Assembly: GCA_945957405.1 (NCBI GenBank)
Contig: CAMFLL010000033.1
Location: 1 to 35,162 of the forward strand
Direction of reading: 5' to 3'
DNA: 35,162 nt
Source: an uncultured Mycolicibacterium sp.
GTDB taxonomy: Bacteria > Actinomycetota > Actinomycetes > Mycobacteriales > Mycobacteriaceae
In this document: positions 25,490 to 34,773 of the stretch, in pieces
How the letters are laid out: each line of letters begins with the position of its first letter
How positions within the stretch are numbered: position 1 is the stretch's first letter
Position numbers and translations under genes: made by a program
The notes under the pieces: model-generated
The model's input: the letters and a program-made list of their open reading frames with translations, nothing else
Told to the model about the DNA's origin: nothing
The model's database searches: none

Positions 25490-25835
25490 TTGATCACCTT
25501 GCTACGACGACTATCGCAAACAATATAGAACAGGTAACATCCATTCGCGCACAGAAATCTTCTTCGCCGCGTGCAGGGTCGGCCCTGCGAGCGGTGGGGC
25601 TGAGTCATGTGCGTTATGTGACAAGAACAGCGAAGAGATGCCTTTGACTACGGCAGATCAATTGAGCCGAGGCCGCGGTATCGGGCCTCGTCTGACGCGC
25701 GCCGCGTCGAGCCAGGCGCTCCGGCGTCCCTATCGGGTCGTACTGGCTAACCCGTGGCGGTCATCGTAGTTAATTTCTTTTACTTTGCCTAATGATCTCG
25801 GTGCGGGTTCCGCACCGTCCTGTGAGGGGGTCGGC
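25490..25835. other. Divergent intergenic region with several hairpins
   Basis: This 346-base spacer separates alkB (-) from the cholesterol oxidase gene (+). On the minus strand TATATT (25522-25527) lies 33 bases from the alkB ATG and is a likely -10. On the plus strand TAATGAT (25790-25796) with TAGTTA 17 bases before it (25767-25772) is a possible promoter for the oxidase. Perfect inverted repeats are GCAGGG/CCCTGC (25574-25589, loop TCGG), CGAGGCC/GGCCTCG (25668-25690, 9-base loop), GACGCG/CGCGTC (25694-25708) and the 5' UTR stem listed separately. A 43-codon frame (25638-25769) exists but is not supported as a gene. Confidence 0.5.
25799..25817 (+). promoter_or_regulatory. Hairpin in the 5' leader of the cholesterol oxidase gene
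   Basis: CGGTGCGG (25799-25806) and CCGCACCG (25810-25817) form a perfect 8-base stem with a GTT loop. It lies between the candidate -10 (25790-25796) and the ribosome binding site GAGGGGG (25824-25830). As RNA it would be the first structure of the message; as DNA it could be a repressor site. Its position suggests control of the oxidase, but the kind of control cannot be read from the sequence. Confidence 0.45.
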
Positions 25836-27470
25836 ATGCAGGATCTGTCCCGGCGCACGTTTCTGGGAACGGCCCTCGGCGTGGCCGTGGGCGCGGTCGG
25901 TGCGGGCCTGTTCGAGCGGGCGTCGCGGCACAACGAGGCAGTCGTCCGGCGCCACTACGACGCGATCGTCGTCGGCAGCGGCTACGGCGGTGGCGTCTCG
26001 GCGCTGCGGCTCGGACAGGCTGGAGTGCGCACCCTCATCCTCGAAATAGGCAGGCTGTGGAACACGCCGGACACCGACGGCCGGCGGTTCACCCGGATGC
26101 TGCCCGCCGACACCCGCGCCGGATGGTTCACCGATGTGCCGCCCAGCCTGGTGCCGTCGTTCCGCGGTGTGTCGATGGCACAGGTGGCGGCACACACACC
26201 GTCGACCCAACCGGTCCAGGCCGGCATCTGCGACAAGTCTCCGCACGGCGCGCACGACATCTTCCGCGGTGTCGGGGTCGGTGGCGGATCCCTGGTGAAC
26301 GCCGCCATCGCGGCCATTCCCACGGTGGATCAGGTGCGTGCCGCATTTCCCGACATCGATCCCGGCCGGTTCCTCGGCACCTACACGCAGCGGGCCGGCG
26401 ACATGCTGCGCATCAACCACCGGGACATGGACTGGTTCGAGCGCACGCCGTGGTACCAGTACGCACGGGTGGGCCGGAAGTACGCGGCCGCCGCGGGATA
26501 CGGCGTCGACTACAACGGCAGCGCCTACTCGTTCGACTACATGCGGCGCGAGGAGGCCGGCGAGGTCCCGCGTTCGGCGCTGGATTTCGAGCAGCAGTTC
26601 GGGAACAACCACGGCCGGGCCGGCAGTGTCGACCAGACCTACATCGCTGCGGCCCTCGCCACCGGAAACGTCACGCTGCAACCGTTGACCGAGGTCACGG
26701 GTATCCGGCGCGAGCCCGACGGTGAGTACGTGGTGTCGATCCGGGAGATCGACCGCTGGGGTCACGAGGTGGCAGCCGACGAACTCGGTTGCGACCAACT
26801 GCATCTCAATGCCGGTGTGCTGGGCACGACGCAGATCCTGTTGCGTGCCAGGGACACCGGTGTCATGCCTGATCTCAGCGACGAAATCGGACGCGGATAC
26901 GGCAACAACGGTGACGTCATGACCGCGCACATGCTCGCCGACAGCGATCCCGCGGGCACCGAACAGTCGCTGCTCGGCATGATCAACATCGACGGGCGAA
27001 ACGACCCGGTCAACCCTGTGTACGCCAGCATGTTCTCGATACCGCTGCCCGTCGAGACCTACATGCTGGGGTACTACGTGATGGTCAAGACGGGCGACCG
27101 GGCCGACATCACCTATGACCGTGCGACCGACGGTGTCACGGTCAACTGGTCAGCGGCGCACACGGACCATGTGGTCGAGCGCGCCAAAGCGGTGTTCGAC
27201 CGCATCACCTCGGCCAACGGAGTCGAGTATCGCGATGACATCTTCGAAGGAAAAGTGTTTGCGCCCAACACAGTTCATCCGTTGGGTGGCTGCGTGCGGG
27301 GTAAGGCCACCGACTTATTCGGCCGTGTCAACGGTTACGACAACCTGTACGTCAACGACGCGTCGCTGATCCCCGGTTACCTGGGCTGCAACCCGTTCAT
27401 GTCCATCACGGCGCTCGCCGAGCACAACATCGAGGGCGTCTTGCAGGGCAAGCAGACTGATCAGACTTAG
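25836..27470 (+). CDS. Class I cholesterol oxidase (GMC-type FAD enzyme), Tat-exported
   Basis: A 544-residue FAD oxidase. It starts with a twin-arginine signal, SRRTFLG (residues 5-11) then a hydrophobic run, implying folded export with FAD bound. The dinucleotide-binding motif VVGSGYGGGVSALRLGQAG is at 46-63, followed by GVGVGGGSLVN. Comparison from memory with Streptomyces/Rhodococcus cholesterol oxidase shows the active-site residues conserved: Glu407 (PVETYM), His481 (HPLGGC) and Asn519 (GCNPF). It would convert 3-beta-hydroxysterols to 3-keto-4-ene products with H2O2. This is not the ChoD (Rv3409c) type, which lacks this layout. The start ATG 25836 has GAGGGGG at 25824-25830; an upstream TTG at 25785 is less likely because the Tat motif would be displaced. 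It converges on embC with only 11 bases between stops. Confidence 0.9.
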   Translation: MQDLSRRTFLGTALGVAVGAVGAGLFERASRHNEAVVRRHYDAIVVGSGYGGGVSALRLGQAGVRTLILEIGRLWNTPDTDGRRFTRMLPADTRAGWFTDVPPSLVPSFRGVSMAQVAAHTPSTQPVQAGICDKSPHGAHDIFRGVGVGGGSLVNAAIAAIPTVDQVRAAFPDIDPGRFLGTYTQRAGDMLRINHRDMDWFERTPWYQYARVGRKYAAAAGYGVDYNGSAYSFDYMRREEAGEVPRSALDFEQQFGNNHGRAGSVDQTYIAAALATGNVTLQPLTEVTGIRREPDGEYVVSIREIDRWGHEVAADELGCDQLHLNAGVLGTTQILLRARDTGVMPDLSDEIGRGYGNNGDVMTAHMLADSDPAGTEQSLLGMINIDGRNDPVNPVYASMFSIPLPVETYMLGYYVMVKTGDRADITYDRATDGVTVNWSAAHTDHVVERAKAVFDRITSANGVEYRDDIFEGKVFAPNTVHPLGGCVRGKATDLFGRVNGYDNLYVNDASLIPGYLGCNPFMSITALAEHNIEGVLQGKQTDQT

Positions 27471-27481
27471 CGAGATCCCGG

Positions 27482-30400
27482 TCAGGACTGTCGCAGCGGT
27501 GCCGGGCTCCACAACCCGCTGCGGGTCGCGGTGCCCAGATCCAGCCGGGCCGGTTGGGCATTGGTGTAGAACGGTGCCAACCGCTGCAGTGCGCCCCAGT
27601 CGCGGAACCAGTCATCCTGCAGATAGGTGGGCACGCTCGTCGCGCGGAACAGCAACTCGCTGATCCCCAGCGGCCCGCCGCCGATGTAATCCATCACCGG
27701 TGAGTTGGCCTCGGCACCGAACCGGTCGGGCAGGATCCGCCACTTCGGCACCTCGGTCACACCGTTCTGGTGCCCGAACGGCCGTTGACAGGGGAACGCC
27801 AGCCCCACCAGCCAGTCCAGCAGGACCGGGTCCTGCGAGCCGACGACGTCCTGCAGGCTGCGCAACACCGGGATCCGCGGTGGTGTCACCGCGATCCAGT
27901 GTTGCGGCGACAGATCGTCGTCGGAGGCCACCAGCCTGATCTGTGTGGCCTCGCGGGGGATCGCCGACAGCGGCGCACGCAGGTTGCGCCACGACGGCGA
28001 CGCGCCGACGTCGCCGAACGTGACCGAGCCGCCGGGCTCGTTGCGCTGGGCCTGTTCGTCGGTGGCCCACTGCACCACCACTTCGCCGTTGTCGAAGCGG
28101 CCGGCGGCCGAGACCACCAGCAGCGGTCCCGCGTCGTTGCGGGCGGGCAACCGGTACCAGGCCGAGCGCATCATCGCGGGCTGCTGCACGCCCGAGCGCC
28201 AGCTGCCGAGCACCGGCGTGCGGGCCGGGTCCAGGCCGTACGGCAGGCGGGCGCGCGAACCGTTGACGCCGGTGGTGGCGGTGGTGCCGCCCTCGGTGCT
28301 GGCCTCGTTGGTGGTGTTGTCGCCTGTGTCGGTGTCGGCGAAGTTCCCGCCGCCGGCCGGTTCGCTGACCGGGTCGGCGGTGACGTCGGTGGGAATACCG
28401 TTGGGCGAGAACCCTGTTGACGTCACGCGGCCGAGCGCTTCGCCGACTGGCACGTCGATCGGGGTGAGCATGCCGTCGTTGGGGTCCTGTTCGACCATCA
28501 CATCGTCGGCCAGCCCGCACGTCTTACCCGTCAACGCCTCGAGGTTTGACCGGCCCACCGACCAGGCGGGGTACTGGGCCGTCATCCCCAGCGTCAGCGT
28601 CAGCACCTCGAAGAACACCAGTGCCCATGCCGCGATGGCCAGCGGCGAACGCAGGACGCGGCCCGCCCTGGTCGGCTGCCATGGTTTCTCGCCGTGCGCC
28701 GAGAAGTGGAAGTAGACCGCAAGCAGCAGCGCCAGGATGGACAACCCGAGCAGCATCGTCGAGATCCCGAAATGCCATTCGGGCGACTGATTCGACCATG
28801 GCACACCGAAATTCGACACATACCACCAGCCGTTGACGCTGGAGAACGACAACGCCATCGCGAACAGCACCACCGCGGCGAAGATCGTGCGGTTGCGTCG
28901 CGATTTCATCGCAGCCGCCGTGACCGCCACGGCGGCCAGTGCGCCCAGCGACCCGGCCAGCCCGGCGAACACGCCGAAATGGTGGGTCCACTTGGTGGGG
29001 GTGAGCATCAACGCCAGGAACGAGATGATCGTGATGCCGATGATGCGCCGGCTCGGACCGGCGGCGGTGCCCGGAATCCGGCCCTTGCGCAACGACATCG
29101 CCACCGAGACAGCCAGTGCGACCAGCAGTGCCAGCACCGCGAAACGGCGGGCGATCGATCCATCGGGGGTCGGCAGGAACAACCGTTCATAACGGGTGTG
29201 CTCCTCGAACCACGCCAGGCTGGGGCCGACGGCCGACTTGAATGTGCTGGCCTGGATCTCGCCGACGAACGTCTGGTCGCGGAAGATCAGGATCGCGGTG
29301 ACCGTGACGGCCGCGAGGATGGGCGCCAGCAGCGGCCACAATCCGAACCGCCCGGACCGGCGATGCAGGATCGTCCGCAGCGGGCCGATCGCCACCAGCA
29401 GCGCACCGATGGATGCGATACCGGTCGGTCCCGAGAACAGCGTCAGTGCGCCGAGAATGCAGGCGATGGCGACCGGCAGCAGCCGGCTCGTGGCCACGGC
29501 GCGCTCCACCGAGCACCAGGTGAGCAGGATGCCCAGCGCGATGATCGGTTCCGGGCGCAGGCCGTTGTTCAGCGGCAGCCAGAATGCCAGGAACATCCCG
29601 GCGGCGGTCCACTTGGCGGCGGTACTCGATTTGACCGCGCTGCCGAGCCGAGGGAGCACCTCGCGGCTGATCACCCACCAGCACGCCAGCGCCATCAGCA
29701 GCGTGGGCAGCCGCATCCAGACGCTCGTCGTGCTGACGTGCGCCCACAACGCCAGCAGATCGTAGTACCAGCCGAACGGCGCCTCGGGGGTGCCGAACCA
29801 GCGGTAGTAGTTGGCCATGTAGCCCGCGTGTTCGGACACGCGTGCCATGGTCAGGATGTAGCCGTCGTCGGAGGTGTTGGCGCCGACGAAATGCCACCAC
29901 ACCAGGACCACCACGACCAGGCTGTCCAGCCACGAAATCGACCACCAGCGCGACGGCAGGAACCGGCGGTGCCGCACGCCGTCGGCGGTGTCCAGGACGT
30001 GCAGGGCGATCAGCGCGGCGATGGTCATGGCGACGCCGAGGATCATCGCGATGAGCTTGAGTACCGTCGGGGCGCTGCTGTAGCGCGTGTCGATGGTTGC
30101 CGACAGCGACAGGCCCGGCGGAGCCGGCCCGGACAGATCGGTGAACACCCCGACGATCTGCGGCCGGAAGTCGTAGCCGCCGCGCTCGCCGCGCAGCGGT
30201 GCGGCGGGGTCGTCGGGCGTCTGGTCGGTGCCGTCGGCCTCGGTGAGCCCGACGAACTCCGCGGTCACCTTGTCGGCGTGGGCCGTGAACGTCAGTTTCT
30301 CGCACCGCGGGCTCAGCACGGCGGTCATCGGCGCCACCACCACGGGAGTGTTGCGGACGATGACGTTCAGGTTGTTGTTGGCGCGTTCGATCAGCAGGCC

Positions 30401-30748
30401 GCGGTCGACGGCCTTGGGTGCCTGCTTGGGCACCGTCGACAACAGCACGGTACGGCCGGCGTTCTGCGGGCCGCCCAGCGCCGCGGCCATCTGACAGGGC
30501 ACGTCGATGGTGAGGTCGGTGGCGACATAGGAGATCAGCGGTGCGGTGACGCTGTCCAGGACACCGTTCTGCGGCCAGTTGAGCTGTGCGGTGGTCTGCT
30601 TGATCGGCAGGAACGGCGTGGCGACCGCCAGCAACGTCCCCAGCAGGCCGGCTACGACGGCGACGACGCGCGCGGTTCGGTAGTCGGCCCGCGCTGTGGG
30701 GGCGGGCGCCGCGTCGGTCACGGAGGTAGATGGTAATTGGCCAGCCAT
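27482..30748 (-). CDS. embC: Arabinosyltransferase EmbC
   Basis: A 1088-residue arabinosyltransferase (GT53) that elongates the arabinan of lipoarabinomannan on the outer face of the membrane. It is assigned to EmbC by the FLPIKQTTAQLNWPQ start, SATIDTRYSSAPTVLKL, the acidic/Thr-rich insert around DTDTGDNTTNEASTEGGTT before VNGSRARLPYGLDP, and its place directly after aftA. The catalytic pair D294-D295 lies in NTSDDGYI. The C-terminal carbohydrate-binding module ends GLWSPAPLRQS. The start ATG 30748 shares its A with the stop of aftA (TGATG). Longer open sequence to 31000 lies inside aftA and is rejected. The gene downstream on the same strand is alkB, after an opposing oxidase gene, not embA, so embC is cut off from its usual partners. 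Confidence 0.96.
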   Translation of the reverse strand: MAGQLPSTSVTDAAPAPTARADYRTARVVAVVAGLLGTLLAVATPFLPIKQTTAQLNWPQNGVLDSVTAPLISYVATDLTIDVPCQMAAALGGPQNAGRTVLLSTVPKQAPKAVDRGLLIERANNNLNVIVRNTPVVVAPMTAVLSPRCEKLTFTAHADKVTAEFVGLTEADGTDQTPDDPAAPLRGERGGYDFRPQIVGVFTDLSGPAPPGLSLSATIDTRYSSAPTVLKLIAMILGVAMTIAALIALHVLDTADGVRHRRFLPSRWWSISWLDSLVVVVLVWWHFVGANTSDDGYILTMARVSEHAGYMANYYRWFGTPEAPFGWYYDLLALWAHVSTTSVWMRLPTLLMALACWWVISREVLPRLGSAVKSSTAAKWTAAGMFLAFWLPLNNGLRPEPIIALGILLTWCSVERAVATSRLLPVAIACILGALTLFSGPTGIASIGALLVAIGPLRTILHRRSGRFGLWPLLAPILAAVTVTAILIFRDQTFVGEIQASTFKSAVGPSLAWFEEHTRYERLFLPTPDGSIARRFAVLALLVALAVSVAMSLRKGRIPGTAAGPSRRIIGITIISFLALMLTPTKWTHHFGVFAGLAGSLGALAAVAVTAAAMKSRRNRTIFAAVVLFAMALSFSSVNGWWYVSNFGVPWSNQSPEWHFGISTMLLGLSILALLLAVYFHFSAHGEKPWQPTRAGRVLRSPLAIAAWALVFFEVLTLTLGMTAQYPAWSVGRSNLEALTGKTCGLADDVMVEQDPNDGMLTPIDVPVGEALGRVTSTGFSPNGIPTDVTADPVSEPAGGGNFADTDTGDNTTNEASTEGGTTATTGVNGSRARLPYGLDPARTPVLGSWRSGVQQPAMMRSAWYRLPARNDAGPLLVVSAAGRFDNGEVVVQWATDEQAQRNEPGGSVTFGDVGASPSWRNLRAPLSAIPREATQIRLVASDDDLSPQHWIAVTPPRIPVLRSLQDVVGSQDPVLLDWLVGLAFPCQRPFGHQNGVTEVPKWRILPDRFGAEANSPVMDYIGGGPLGISELLFRATSVPTYLQDDWFRDWGALQRLAPFYTNAQPARLDLGTATRSGLWSPAPLRQS

Positions 30749-32601
30749 CAGCGGGGATTTCTGATCGCGAGGATGAACGGCCCGATGGCCTTCACAGTGA
30801 AGTGCGGTTCGGCGAACAACGCGGAGTCGAGTTCGATGGTGTACCGGCGCACGTTGGGCTGGTTGGGGTAGACATCCTGCGCCAGCCGCAGCGTGTAGGC
30901 GTCGTTGGCGCCCCGGCGCATCAGGAACACCGCGGGCGGCTCCCACGGCAACCCGTCGAGCTTGGCGGCGAACTCGTCGGCCGTCTTGAGGTCCGCCCAC
31001 TCCTCCATGGCCGCGGCCCGCTTGTCGAACTCCGCCAGCGGGTTGGCGTAGTGCGATGTCAGACCCTGGAAGCCCAGGTAGGGATAGAACGAGAGGAAGC
31101 TGTAGTCGGCGGTCACCACCACGGTCTGGTCCCGCGGCTTACCGGTCGCGGCCTGGATGGCCTTGTCGATCTCGCTGTAGAACTTCTCGGAGCCGGGCGG
31201 CCTGCGGTCGCCGCGCTGGCCGTATCCGTCGGTGTCGGTGTAGGCGACCGACAGGTCGGGCCGCAGCGTGTCGGGGATGTCCTGGCTGAACGCCATCGCG
31301 CCGACCAGCCCGATGGCCGCCGCGACCGGCAGCAGCCTCCGAGTCCAGCGGGTCGCGGCCAACTGGGCGACCTCGATGAAGCCGAACGCGCCCGCCGCGG
31401 CCAGCAGGGTGGTCAGCGTGGGCTGCAGCCGGAACGACAGCAGCGTGGTGCCGACCAGCGTTGTCAGCATCGACAACAACGACCACAGGTAGATGGTCAG
31501 CACTCCGACGGTCAGGGCACCCGCGCGCACCGATGAACGGGCCCGCACGATCAACCAGATGGTGCCGAGCATGCACAGGGCGCCCAGCAGCGAGAACTGC
31601 AGCATCGGGAACGTCAGGACGGCGCCGTCGGCGGGCAGGTAGTGCTGGGCGCTGCCGGTGTCGGCCATCGGTCCACGGACGGCACGGAGCAGGAATGGCA
31701 GCCACGTGATGAGCGCGATGGCACCCGCGATCACACCGATCACCACCAGGCGTAGCAGCGGTTCGATGCTGCGCCGGCTGATGGCCACGACCACCGCCAT
31801 CACCGTGACACTGAGCGCCGCCAGTCCGAGCAGCAGTGTGTAGAACGTCGCCGTCACACCCAGGAAGATGCCGACCCCGACGACCGCGCCCCAACCGCGC
31901 CGGCTGGCGCGGAGCCCCGACCAGGCCAGCACCAGCACCGGCGCCAGCAGCATCGTGATCATCGCGCTGTACGGCTCGGGTGAGGCGTAGGCCAGTGTCA
32001 CCGCCGCGGTCGCGGCCGTGACGATCAGGGCGTACTCGAACCGGATCAGCCGGTTCCACAACACGAATGCCAGCACCACCGCGATCGCGATCGAGGTGAT
32101 CGCCCACGGTTTGTACATCTCCCAGCCCGGCGTCCCGGTCAGGGCCGCGGCCCGGCCGCCGATCCAGAACCACCCCGGCGGGTAGAACGGTGGCAGGTTC
32201 GCATACGTCATGTCTCGCAGCGCCGCGCTGTCGGTCAGCCGCGTCACGTACTCGGTGCGGAACTGCTGATCCACGGAGATGCCGAACAGGTAGAGCTTGG
32301 TGGCACCCAGCGGCATCCCGAGAGTGGCCACCACGAACGCGGTCAGGAACACCACCGCGGTCAGCTCGGCGATCAGCCGTCTGCCGCGCCGCCACAGCCA
32401 GCCCGCGCCGAAAAGTGCCGCCAGGCAGACGAACTGGCCTACGGTGGTCAGCGCGTACAACTGGTTCGACGACGGGAACGCGGGCCACTCGACCCGGCCG
32501 ATCGCCATCAGGGCGACAACACAGACCACCACGGCGATCGCGGTGGCCAACGCCATGCGGCCGGATACCCGCGCGGAGTCCAGTAACGCCGCCCTCACCA
32601 T
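30748..32601 (-). CDS. aftA: Galactan-priming arabinofuranosyltransferase AftA
   Basis: A 617-residue membrane arabinosyltransferase (GT85) that attaches the first arabinofuranose residues to the galactan using decaprenyl-phosphoryl-arabinose. Family blocks visible are [24 protein letters not shown] in the first large external loop, the [16 protein letters not shown] motif and the soluble C-terminal domain from [21 protein letters not shown] onward, including the aromatic [13 protein letters not shown]. Around a dozen membrane helices are expected. M. tuberculosis AftA is slightly longer (643). ATG 32601 follows GGGGGA (within 32606-32611) on the minus strand and lies 13 bases after dprE2; the stop overlaps the embC start. 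The order dprE1-dprE2-aftA-embC puts donor synthesis and first use in one operon. Confidence 0.95.
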   Translation of the reverse strand: MVRAALLDSARVSGRMALATAIAVVVCVVALMAIGRVEWPAFPSSNQLYALTTVGQFVCLAALFGAGWLWRRGRRLIAELTAVVFLTAFVVATLGMPLGATKLYLFGISVDQQFRTEYVTRLTDSAALRDMTYANLPPFYPPGWFWIGGRAAALTGTPGWEMYKPWAITSIAIAVVLAFVLWNRLIRFEYALIVTAATAAVTLAYASPEPYSAMITMLLAPVLVLAWSGLRASRRGWGAVVGVGIFLGVTATFYTLLLGLAALSVTVMAVVVAISRRSIEPLLRLVVIGVIAGAIALITWLPFLLRAVRGPMADTGSAQHYLPADGAVLTFPMLQFSLLGALCMLGTIWLIVRARSSVRAGALTVGVLTIYLWSLLSMLTTLVGTTLLSFRLQPTLTTLLAAAGAFGFIEVAQLAATRWTRRLLPVAAAIGLVGAMAFSQDIPDTLRPDLSVAYTDTDGYGQRGDRRPPGSEKFYSEIDKAIQAATGKPRDQTVVVTADYSFLSFYPYLGFQGLTSHYANPLAEFDKRAAAMEEWADLKTADEFAAKLDGLPWEPPAVFLMRRGANDAYTLRLAQDVYPNQPNVRRYTIELDSALFAEPHFTVKAIGPFILAIRNPR

Positions 32602-32614
32602 GTGATCCCCCGGA

Positions 32615-33379
32615 TCAGATGGGCAGCTTGCGGAAGATCGGCCGCGGGATGTGCCGCAGCACCATCATGACGTAGCGGAATGCGCCGGGCGCCCACACCA
32701 GATCCTTGCCCCTGGCCGACGCGGTGACGGCCAGGTCGGCGACGTATTCCTTGTCGACGGTCAGCGGGGCCTCTTTGACGTGCGCGCTCATTCGCGTGCG
32801 CACCTGGCCGGGCCTGATCACCAGTACGCGAACACCGAACTCGCGCAACGCCTCTCCGAGTCCGAGGTAGAAGCCGTCCAGGCCGGCCTTGGTGGATCCG
32901 TATACGAAGTTCGACCGGCGCACGCGTTCACCGGCCGCCGAACTCATCGCGATGATCTGGCCGGACCCCTGGGCGCGCATCTTCTCGCCCACCAGTACAC
33001 CGACTGAAACCGCTGCGGTGTAGTTGATTTCGGCGATCTGCACAGCCTTACGCTGGTTCTGCCACAGTTCCTCGGCATCGCCGAGTAGTCCGAAGGCGAC
33101 GATCGCCACATCGACGTCGCCACCGCTCCACGCCTCGTCGACCACCTTAGGGTGGCTCTCGGTGTCCACGGCATCGAAGTCGACCAGTTCGACCGACCTC
33201 GCGCCCGCCTTGCGCATCTGCGCGACAGCGTCCTCGCGGCCCGGGTCGTCGGGCAGCGCGGCCAAGATGACCCGGGCGCCGGCGTTTCTGAGATATCGCG
33301 CGCAGATCGCCAGCCCGATCTCCGACGTGCCGCCGAACAGCAGGATGGTCTGTGGGTTACCGGTGGCATCAAAAACCAT
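32615..33379 (-). CDS. dprE2: Decaprenyl-phosphoryl-2-keto-ribose reductase DprE2
   Basis: A 254-residue SDR-type reductase, the same length as M. tuberculosis DprE2. It reduces the 2-keto intermediate made by DprE1 to decaprenyl-phosphoryl-arabinose with NADH. The nucleotide-binding segment is [12 protein letters not shown] (residues 14-25), and the catalytic Ser146/147 (MSSAAG), Tyr160 and Lys164 (YGSTK) are all present. The C-terminal [15 protein letters not shown] is conserved in the family. ATG 33379 abuts the stop codon of dprE1 with no spacer (TAG then ATG), with GGAG of the ribosome binding site inside dprE1, so the two subunits are made together. Confidence 0.95.
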   Translation of the reverse strand: MVFDATGNPQTILLFGGTSEIGLAICARYLRNAGARVILAALPDDPGREDAVAQMRKAGARSVELVDFDAVDTESHPKVVDEAWSGGDVDVAIVAFGLLGDAEELWQNQRKAVQIAEINYTAAVSVGVLVGEKMRAQGSGQIIAMSSAAGERVRRSNFVYGSTKAGLDGFYLGLGEALREFGVRVLVIRPGQVRTRMSAHVKEAPLTVDKEYVADLAVTASARGKDLVWAPGAFRYVMMVLRHIPRPIFRKLPI

Positions 33380-34741
33380 CTAGGAAAGCTCCAAACGTCG
33401 GGCCATGTCGGACATGAAGACCCCGTCGGGATCGACCTTCCTGCGCACGGCGATCCACTCGTCGATGCGCGGGTACATGGCGTGAAACATCTCGGCTGTG
33501 GTCCGGGAATCCTTAGCGGTGTACAGCCTGCCGCCGAACTCGAGCACCCGCCGGTCCAGGTCGTTGAGGAATTCGTTGAGGCCGGCCTTGATCGGGAAAT
33601 CGACACAGACGTTCCAGCCGGGAATCGGAAAGCTCAGCGGCGCTTGGTTACCCGGCCCGAAGAGCTTGAACACATTGAGGAACGAGTAGTGCCCCGAGCG
33701 CTGGATGTCGTAGATGATGCCCTTGAACTCCTCGACCGCCTCGGTGGGCACCACGAACTGGTATTGGCCGAAACCGGCTGAGCCGTAAGCCCGGTTCCAC
33801 TCCCCGAACATGTCGAGGGGGTGGTAGAACTGGGTCAGGTTCTGCACCTTGCCGCGGTAGGTGCCCGACTTGCGGTACCAGAGTTCGCCGATCGGGCCGA
33901 AGGTGTACTTGTTGGCGAGTCCGTTGGGAAAGACGTCGGGCAGCGTGAGCAGTTGCGGCGCATCGAATTTCAGCGGATTACGTTGCAACTTCTTGGGCAG
34001 CTGGTCGAGTTTGGCCAACGAGCCGCGGGAGATGGCCGCGCGACCCAGTTTCGGTGGCGCGCTGATGGCATCGAACCATGCGCTGGAGTAGGTGTAGTTG
34101 GCTTCACTACCGTCGCTGTGGAATGCGATGGTCTCGTCGAGAGTCGCGGTGACATCACCGTCGGCGATGAAATAGGCGGTTTCCGTCGGCGTCATCTCGA
34201 TCGTGGCGCGCAGGATGATGCCCGTGAGCCCGTTGCCACCGACGGTGGCCCAGAACACGTCGGCATTCTCGCCGTCGGGGGTCAGATGCAGGATCTCGCC
34301 GCCCGCGGTCAGCAGTTCCATCGACCTGACATGGTTGCCGAAGCTGCCTGCGCTGTGGTGGTTCTTACCGTGGATGTCGCAGGCGATGGCGCCCCCGATG
34401 GTCACCTGCCGGGTGCCGGGCAGCACCGGAACCCACAGGCCCAGTGGCAGCGCGGCGCGCATCAGCTGGTCGAGGTTCACGCCGCCGTCCACGTCGACGA
34501 GATGGCTGTCGGCATCCATCGAGTGGATGACGTCCAGCGCCGTCATGTCGACGACCAGACCGCCGCCGTTCTGCGCGTTGTCGCCGTAGGAGCGGCCGAG
34601 CCCGCGGGCGATCACACCTCGGCTGTCGGCCCGGGCGACCGCTTTCGCGATTTCCTCGGGATCCGGCGTCGCGAGCACCTGGGCCACCGTCGGTGCGGTG
34701 CGTCCCCAGCCCATCAGGCGTCGCGTCGTGAGTTCAGACAT
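33380..34741 (-). CDS. dprE1: Decaprenyl-phosphoryl-ribose oxidase DprE1
   Basis: A 453-residue FAD oxidase (VAO/FAD_binding_4 family) that oxidises the 2-hydroxyl of decaprenyl-phosphoryl-ribose, the first half of the epimerisation giving the arabinose donor of all arabinan synthesis. FAD contacts are [15 protein letters not shown] (47-61), [28 protein letters not shown] (109-135) and Lys410. Numbering runs 8 below M. tuberculosis: His124 = H132, Lys410 = K418 and Cys379 = C387, the residue modified by benzothiazinones; its codon is at 33605-33607. The enzyme is reported to act at the periplasmic side without a signal peptide, and none is seen here. ATG 34741 lacks a strong ribosome binding site and lies 32 bases after the GtrA-like gene. 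Confidence 0.97.
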   Translation of the reverse strand: MSELTTRRLMGWGRTAPTVAQVLATPDPEEIAKAVARADSRGVIARGLGRSYGDNAQNGGGLVVDMTALDVIHSMDADSHLVDVDGGVNLDQLMRAALPLGLWVPVLPGTRQVTIGGAIACDIHGKNHHSAGSFGNHVRSMELLTAGGEILHLTPDGENADVFWATVGGNGLTGIILRATIEMTPTETAYFIADGDVTATLDETIAFHSDGSEANYTYSSAWFDAISAPPKLGRAAISRGSLAKLDQLPKKLQRNPLKFDAPQLLTLPDVFPNGLANKYTFGPIGELWYRKSGTYRGKVQNLTQFYHPLDMFGEWNRAYGSAGFGQYQFVVPTEAVEEFKGIIYDIQRSGHYSFLNVFKLFGPGNQAPLSFPIPGWNVCVDFPIKAGLNEFLNDLDRRVLEFGGRLYTAKDSRTTAEMFHAMYPRIDEWIAVRRKVDPDGVFMSDMARRLELS

Positions 34742-34773
34742 CGCTCAGAAGGGTACCGCTAGAGCCGGTGGGC

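Noticed and set aside
24215..27481. Idea that the alkB/oxidase pair is carried by a transposon or integrative element
   Set aside because: I looked for terminal inverted repeats, target duplications, a tRNA or a recombinase around both edges and saw none; the insertion may be old or due to homologous recombination.
30749..31000. Upstream extension of embC
   Set aside because: The frame is open but lies wholly inside aftA; ATG 30748 overlaps the aftA stop and matches the expected EmbC N-terminus.
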